Shown here in pieces: positions 61,121-64,000 of a stretch of 64,000 bases of DNA. The translations under genes were made by a program, and so were the position numbers. Where the stretch lies: assembly GCF_028745515.1 (NCBI RefSeq), contig NZ_JAQZSG010000025.1, positions 1-64,000 of the forward strand. The letters run 5' to 3'. A model generated the notes under the pieces. It was not told the DNA's origin, did not search any database, and was given only the letters and a program-made list of their open reading frames with translations. The stretch's first letter is position 1. Each line of letters begins with the position of its first letter. The stretch comes from Paenibacillus thermotolerans (lineage in GTDB: Bacteria > Bacillota > Bacilli > Paenibacillales > YIM-B00363).

Positions 61121-62245
61121 ATGGGCTTCAGGAAGGAAACGAACGGCAGTGTCGGCATTCTGGTTCGCGAAACGTTCGGCCCCGTCCCTTTCGCGGAACG
61201 ATCGTTCTATCGCAAGCTATCGCTGGCAGGAAGCCGTCTCGGAATAAACGTATTCGTATTTTCACCGGAGTGGATCGATTGGACCGATAAGACGGTCAAT
61301 GCATTCGCTTACTCGCCGGAAGGCAAAGCATGGATCAGAAGCGTGCATCCCTTGCCTTCGCTGGTGTACGACCGCTCCTTCTCTCGGACGCGTCAGCAGC
61401 GGCTCCGCTACAAACGGCAGCTTTCCAGGCTGCTTTCCGTTCCGGGCGTGAGGCTGCTGGGACGCGGACTGGGAGGCAAATATGACGTGTACCGTATGCT
61501 GAAGCAGGATGAGGCGGTATCGCGGCTTCTGCCGCGGACGGAGCCGTACCGCGGCCCTTCATCCTTGCTTTCCTGGCTGGAAGAGTACAAGGAGGTCATT
61601 ATGAAGCCTAACGGCGGAATGCACGGCAAGGGCGTATTCCGGGTGTCACGCGAAACCCCGGAGGAATACGCCGTATGCGGCAGAGATAAGGCCAACCGGG
61701 TGTTCAGGCGCCGGTTCGCAGGTTCGGCTGCCGCCTCCGGGTGGATTCACCGGATCGTCTCCGGAAGAACGTATTTGCTTCAACCGTATTTGTCGCTTTC
61801 GACGGAAGGCGGTTATCCGTTTGATCTGCGCGCGTTAGTGCAAAAAGGCGGAAACGGCAGCTGGTCATTGACCGGCATAGCCGTCAGGCTCGGTCCGAAA
61901 AACAGCGTCACATCGAATTTGCACGGCGGAGGTACGGCTGCCGATGCGGAGCCGTTTCTGGCTCAGGAGTACGGCGAGGAGAAGGCGGCCGCAATTGCAG
62001 CCGGCATCCGGTCCGCCTCTTTAGCCGTCCCCCCGGTATTGGAGCGCCATCACGGTCCGCTCGTAGAGCTTGGGATCGATTTCGGCGTGGACCGGCTCGG
62101 ACGCATCTGGCTGCTGGAAGTCAACTCCAAGCCCGGCCGCTCGTCATTCCTGTCTCTTGCGAACAGGAGAGCAAGCGCCGCAGCCGTGACAAGTCCGATT
62201 CGTTACGCACGTTATGTACTGGGCCGAGCAACTGGGAGGATATAA
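61121..62245 (+). CDS. YheC/YheD family protein, second of four (short form)
   Basis: The 374-residue paralogue lacks the extra N-terminal domain and begins directly with 'SVGILVRETFGPVPFAERSF'. Family motifs follow: 'PSLVYDRSFSRT', 'IMKPNGGMHGKGVFRVS', 'DLRALVQKGGNGSW', 'ELGIDFGVDRLGRIWLLEVN' and 'SKPGRSSF'. AAGGAGG lies 18 bp after the previous stop. It is probably co-transcribed with its neighbours. Confidence 0.85.
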   Translation: MGFRKETNGSVGILVRETFGPVPFAERSFYRKLSLAGSRLGINVFVFSPEWIDWTDKTVNAFAYSPEGKAWIRSVHPLPSLVYDRSFSRTRQQRLRYKRQLSRLLSVPGVRLLGRGLGGKYDVYRMLKQDEAVSRLLPRTEPYRGPSSLLSWLEEYKEVIMKPNGGMHGKGVFRVSRETPEEYAVCGRDKANRVFRRRFAGSAAASGWIHRIVSGRTYLLQPYLSLSTEGGYPFDLRALVQKGGNGSWSLTGIAVRLGPKNSVTSNLHGGGTAADAEPFLAQEYGEEKAAAIAAGIRSASLAVPPVLERHHGPLVELGIDFGVDRLGRIWLLEVNSKPGRSSFLSLANRRASAAAVTSPIRYARYVLGRATGRI

Positions 62246-62248
62246 ACC

Positions 62249-63622
62249 ATGAGTATGACACTAAGCAATGTTCATTGGACCGGCAGGACGGAAAGAACGA
62301 TATATTTGACGTCCGAGCTGGCAAGAAAGCTGAAACTTCGCAGCGGAAGGACGGTTGATGTGCGTCTCGGTGAAAGATCGATTAGTGCGCCTTGGCGACC
62401 GCTCAAGCGGAAGGGAAAGCATATTTATTTTCCTCTCATCGTCAAAGAAGCCATACAGGCTCCGAAGGTCCGCAGCTTGTATGTATCCGCGAACGAAAGC
62501 GGCAGCAGCGTCCGGATCGGCCCGCTGATCGGCATATTAACCTCCGGAGCCAGCGGCATACAACGCCCTTTCGGTGCAAGAACCGGCCTGATCCGCGAAT
62601 ATTTGCTGTCCGGCGCCGGCAAGGCCTACTATTTCGCCTTCACGCCGAAAGACATCAACTGGCAGAACGAAACGGTACTCGGATATTTCGCAAATCCGGA
62701 AGGCGGATGGTCCCGCAGACGGGTTCCGCTGCCGGATGTCGTCTACAACCGGCTCGCAAGCCGGAGCCACGACATTTCTCCGGCGATCGAGTCGCTGAAG
62801 ATAAAGTTTGTCCGTCGGGATATTCCGCTCTTTAACTGGAGCTTCTTCAACAAGTGGGACGTGTACCGATTGCTGGAAGACGAGAAAGAAGCGTTCAGGC
62901 ACGTGCCGGAGAGCGTTATTAATCCGACGCCCGAGAAGCTGGAGGATATGCTGGAGAGGCATCGGTTTATTTATTTGAAGCCGACGGGGGGCTCGCTCGG
63001 CAAAGGGATATACCGCATTACGCATTCGCATGGCAAAGGGTACTTCGCGCGCTTTCGCAGCAACGGCAAAAACGTGCTCCTAAGATTCCCCAAATATGCC
63101 GGCTTAATCAAGATGCTCGGCGTTACCAGGGGTCGTCTGCGCAACTATGTCGCTCAGCAAGGCGTTCGTTTGATCGAGATCGACTCGAGTCCGCTCGATT
63201 TCCGGTTTCACCTTGTGCGCAACGATGCCAACGAATGGGTTGTAGCGGGCATCGGAGCGAAGAAGGCGGGCCGGGGCAGCGTAACGACCCATATTAAAAA
63301 CGGCGGGACGCTAATGACGCCGGAACAGGCGCTCTACCGCGTATTCGGCCCCAAGAGCGAAGACATCTTGACCCGCATGAAGTCCGTAACGATTAAGCTT
63401 GCGGAAGCGATTCAAAACAACTACAAGCATCATATCGGCGAGCTTGGCTTCGACATCGGGATCGACACGGAGGAAAACATTTGGATGTTCGAGGCGAACT
63501 CCAAGCCGGGCCGATCGATCTTCAAGCACCCTTCCCTGAAAGAAGAGGGGAGGGCCACCCTCGACCTGCTGCATCAGCATTGCTTGTATTTGGCCAGGTT
63601 TCGCAAGAGGGGGAAATCGTAA
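62249..63622 (+). CDS. YheC/YheD family protein, third of four
   Basis: The 457-residue paralogue has the N-terminal domain (residues 1-95, ending 'IGPLIGILTSG'), then 'LPDVVYNRLASRSHDI', 'YLKPTGGSLGKGIYRITHSH', 'LDFRFHLVRNDANEWVVAGI' and 'LGFDIGIDTEENIWMFEANS' with 'KPGRSIF'. GGAGG lies inside the end of the previous gene; the next gene starts in its stop codon (TAATG). Confidence 0.86.
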   Translation: MSMTLSNVHWTGRTERTIYLTSELARKLKLRSGRTVDVRLGERSISAPWRPLKRKGKHIYFPLIVKEAIQAPKVRSLYVSANESGSSVRIGPLIGILTSGASGIQRPFGARTGLIREYLLSGAGKAYYFAFTPKDINWQNETVLGYFANPEGGWSRRRVPLPDVVYNRLASRSHDISPAIESLKIKFVRRDIPLFNWSFFNKWDVYRLLEDEKEAFRHVPESVINPTPEKLEDMLERHRFIYLKPTGGSLGKGIYRITHSHGKGYFARFRSNGKNVLLRFPKYAGLIKMLGVTRGRLRNYVAQQGVRLIEIDSSPLDFRFHLVRNDANEWVVAGIGAKKAGRGSVTTHIKNGGTLMTPEQALYRVFGPKSEDILTRMKSVTIKLAEAIQNNYKHHIGELGFDIGIDTEENIWMFEANSKPGRSIFKHPSLKEEGRATLDLLHQHCLYLARFRKRGKS

Positions 63623-64000
63623 TGTATCTCCTCAACCGAGGGAAGCCGAAGGAGCCGATCGTCGCTATATTGACGTATCGGGACAATACGCGGATTTTCA
63701 GGGGAAACCGAGACAACTTTATCGATCTGCTGCGCACGGCCGAAGAGGAAGGCGTAACCGCCTATATTGTGGCGCAGGATGATTTGAAGCTTCACGAAAA
63801 AGCGGTCCGCGGGTTTACGTACGACGACCAAAAGCATGCCTGGTTCCGGAAGGAATTTCCCGCTCCCAACGTCGTGTACAACCGGATCCCGTACCGGAAG
63901 TTTGAGCAGCTTCCGGAGGTGCAGCGCCTCATCCAGCAATGTCTGAACGATCCCGACGTATTTTTCTTCAACCCGTCGTTTTTCAGCAAATGGAGCCTGT
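63622..64000 (+). CDS. YheC/YheD family protein, fourth of four (cut by window edge)
   Basis: The reading frame runs to the right edge without a stop, giving the first 126 residues. It starts 'MYLLNRGKPKEPIVAILTYR' and reaches 'APNVVYNRIPYRKFEQLPEV' and 'FFNPSFFSKWSL', which match the middle part of the neighbouring paralogues. It has no separate N-terminal domain, so it is of the short type. The ATG shares one base with the previous stop. Confidence 0.82.
   Translation, partial: MYLLNRGKPKEPIVAILTYRDNTRIFRGNRDNFIDLLRTAEEEGVTAYIVAQDDLKLHEKAVRGFTYDDQKHAWFRKEFPAPNVVYNRIPYRKFEQLPEVQRLIQQCLNDPDVFFFNPSFFSKWSL

Overview
The window looks like chromosomal DNA of a GC-rich, endospore-forming Firmicute, most likely Paenibacillaceae (Paenibacillus or Cohnella-like). 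The reasons are the spore genes (CotF and YraD/E/F/G-type coat proteins, four YheC/YheD-type proteins, YtrH, YtrI, a GerPC-like protein), strong AGGAGG-type ribosome binding sites, a Qox-type menaquinol oxidase, and gene neighbourhoods shared with Bacillus subtilis (ytrHI next to dnaE, accDA with pyk, citZ-icd-mdh near a PhoPR-like pair). No tRNA, rRNA, CRISPR array, phage or transposase gene is visible, and no gene looks clearly broken. The last gene runs off the right edge.

Layout. 0.1-3 kb: an ECF-like sigma factor with a large BtrH-like C-terminal domain, translationally coupled to a solute-binding protein that has no signal peptide. 3.2-6.3 kb: proline iminopeptidase, DoxX (with a Rex/Fnr-type operator), a small membrane protein, and a duplicated P-loop ATPase. 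6.5-9.4 kb: CotF, then the yraG-yraF-adhB-yraE-yraD spore-coat/alcohol dehydrogenase cluster. 9.6-18.5 kb: mostly minus-strand genes, namely a PpiC foldase, sialate O-acetylesterase plus KDPG aldolase, a TetR regulator with a 40-bp palindromic operator, GerPC-like and Hsp20 proteins, a cupin, a DUF441 protein, a 2-hydroxyacid dehydrogenase, and a transporter/acetyltransferase pair. 18.5-19.3 kb: a gene-free, repeat-rich gap. 19.3-28.1 kb: a phosphotransferase, a three-gene gluconate-dehydrogenase-like operon, a pentapeptide-repeat protein, a MoxR-DUF58-DUF4129 operon and a small membrane protein. 28.3-32.2 kb: qoxABCD. 32.3-36.6 kb: a chemoreceptor and a PhoP/PhoR-like two-component system.

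36.6-43.2 kb carries a central-metabolism run on the minus strand (citrate synthase, isocitrate dehydrogenase, malate dehydrogenase, two small genes, class I fumarase). A CcpC-type box lies upstream of citZ. 43.4-47.4 kb holds polyphosphate genes (ppx convergent with ppk1). 47.5-56.1 kb holds pyruvate kinase, accA, accD, a small gene, pgpA and dnaE. Divergent from dnaE is ytrH-ytrI-ytpI, which meets the CBS-domain regulator ytoI. From 59.7 kb to the end are four tandem YheC/YheD ATP-grasp-type spore genes.

The least explained structure is a dispersed repeat of about 210 bp. It has three full copies and one internally deleted copy, each lying immediately beyond the intrinsic terminator of a minus-strand gene. 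The sigma-BtrH/cytosolic solute-binding pair is the best candidate for an undescribed regulatory system. Functions are inferred from sequence motifs and remembered family features; no database search was run.
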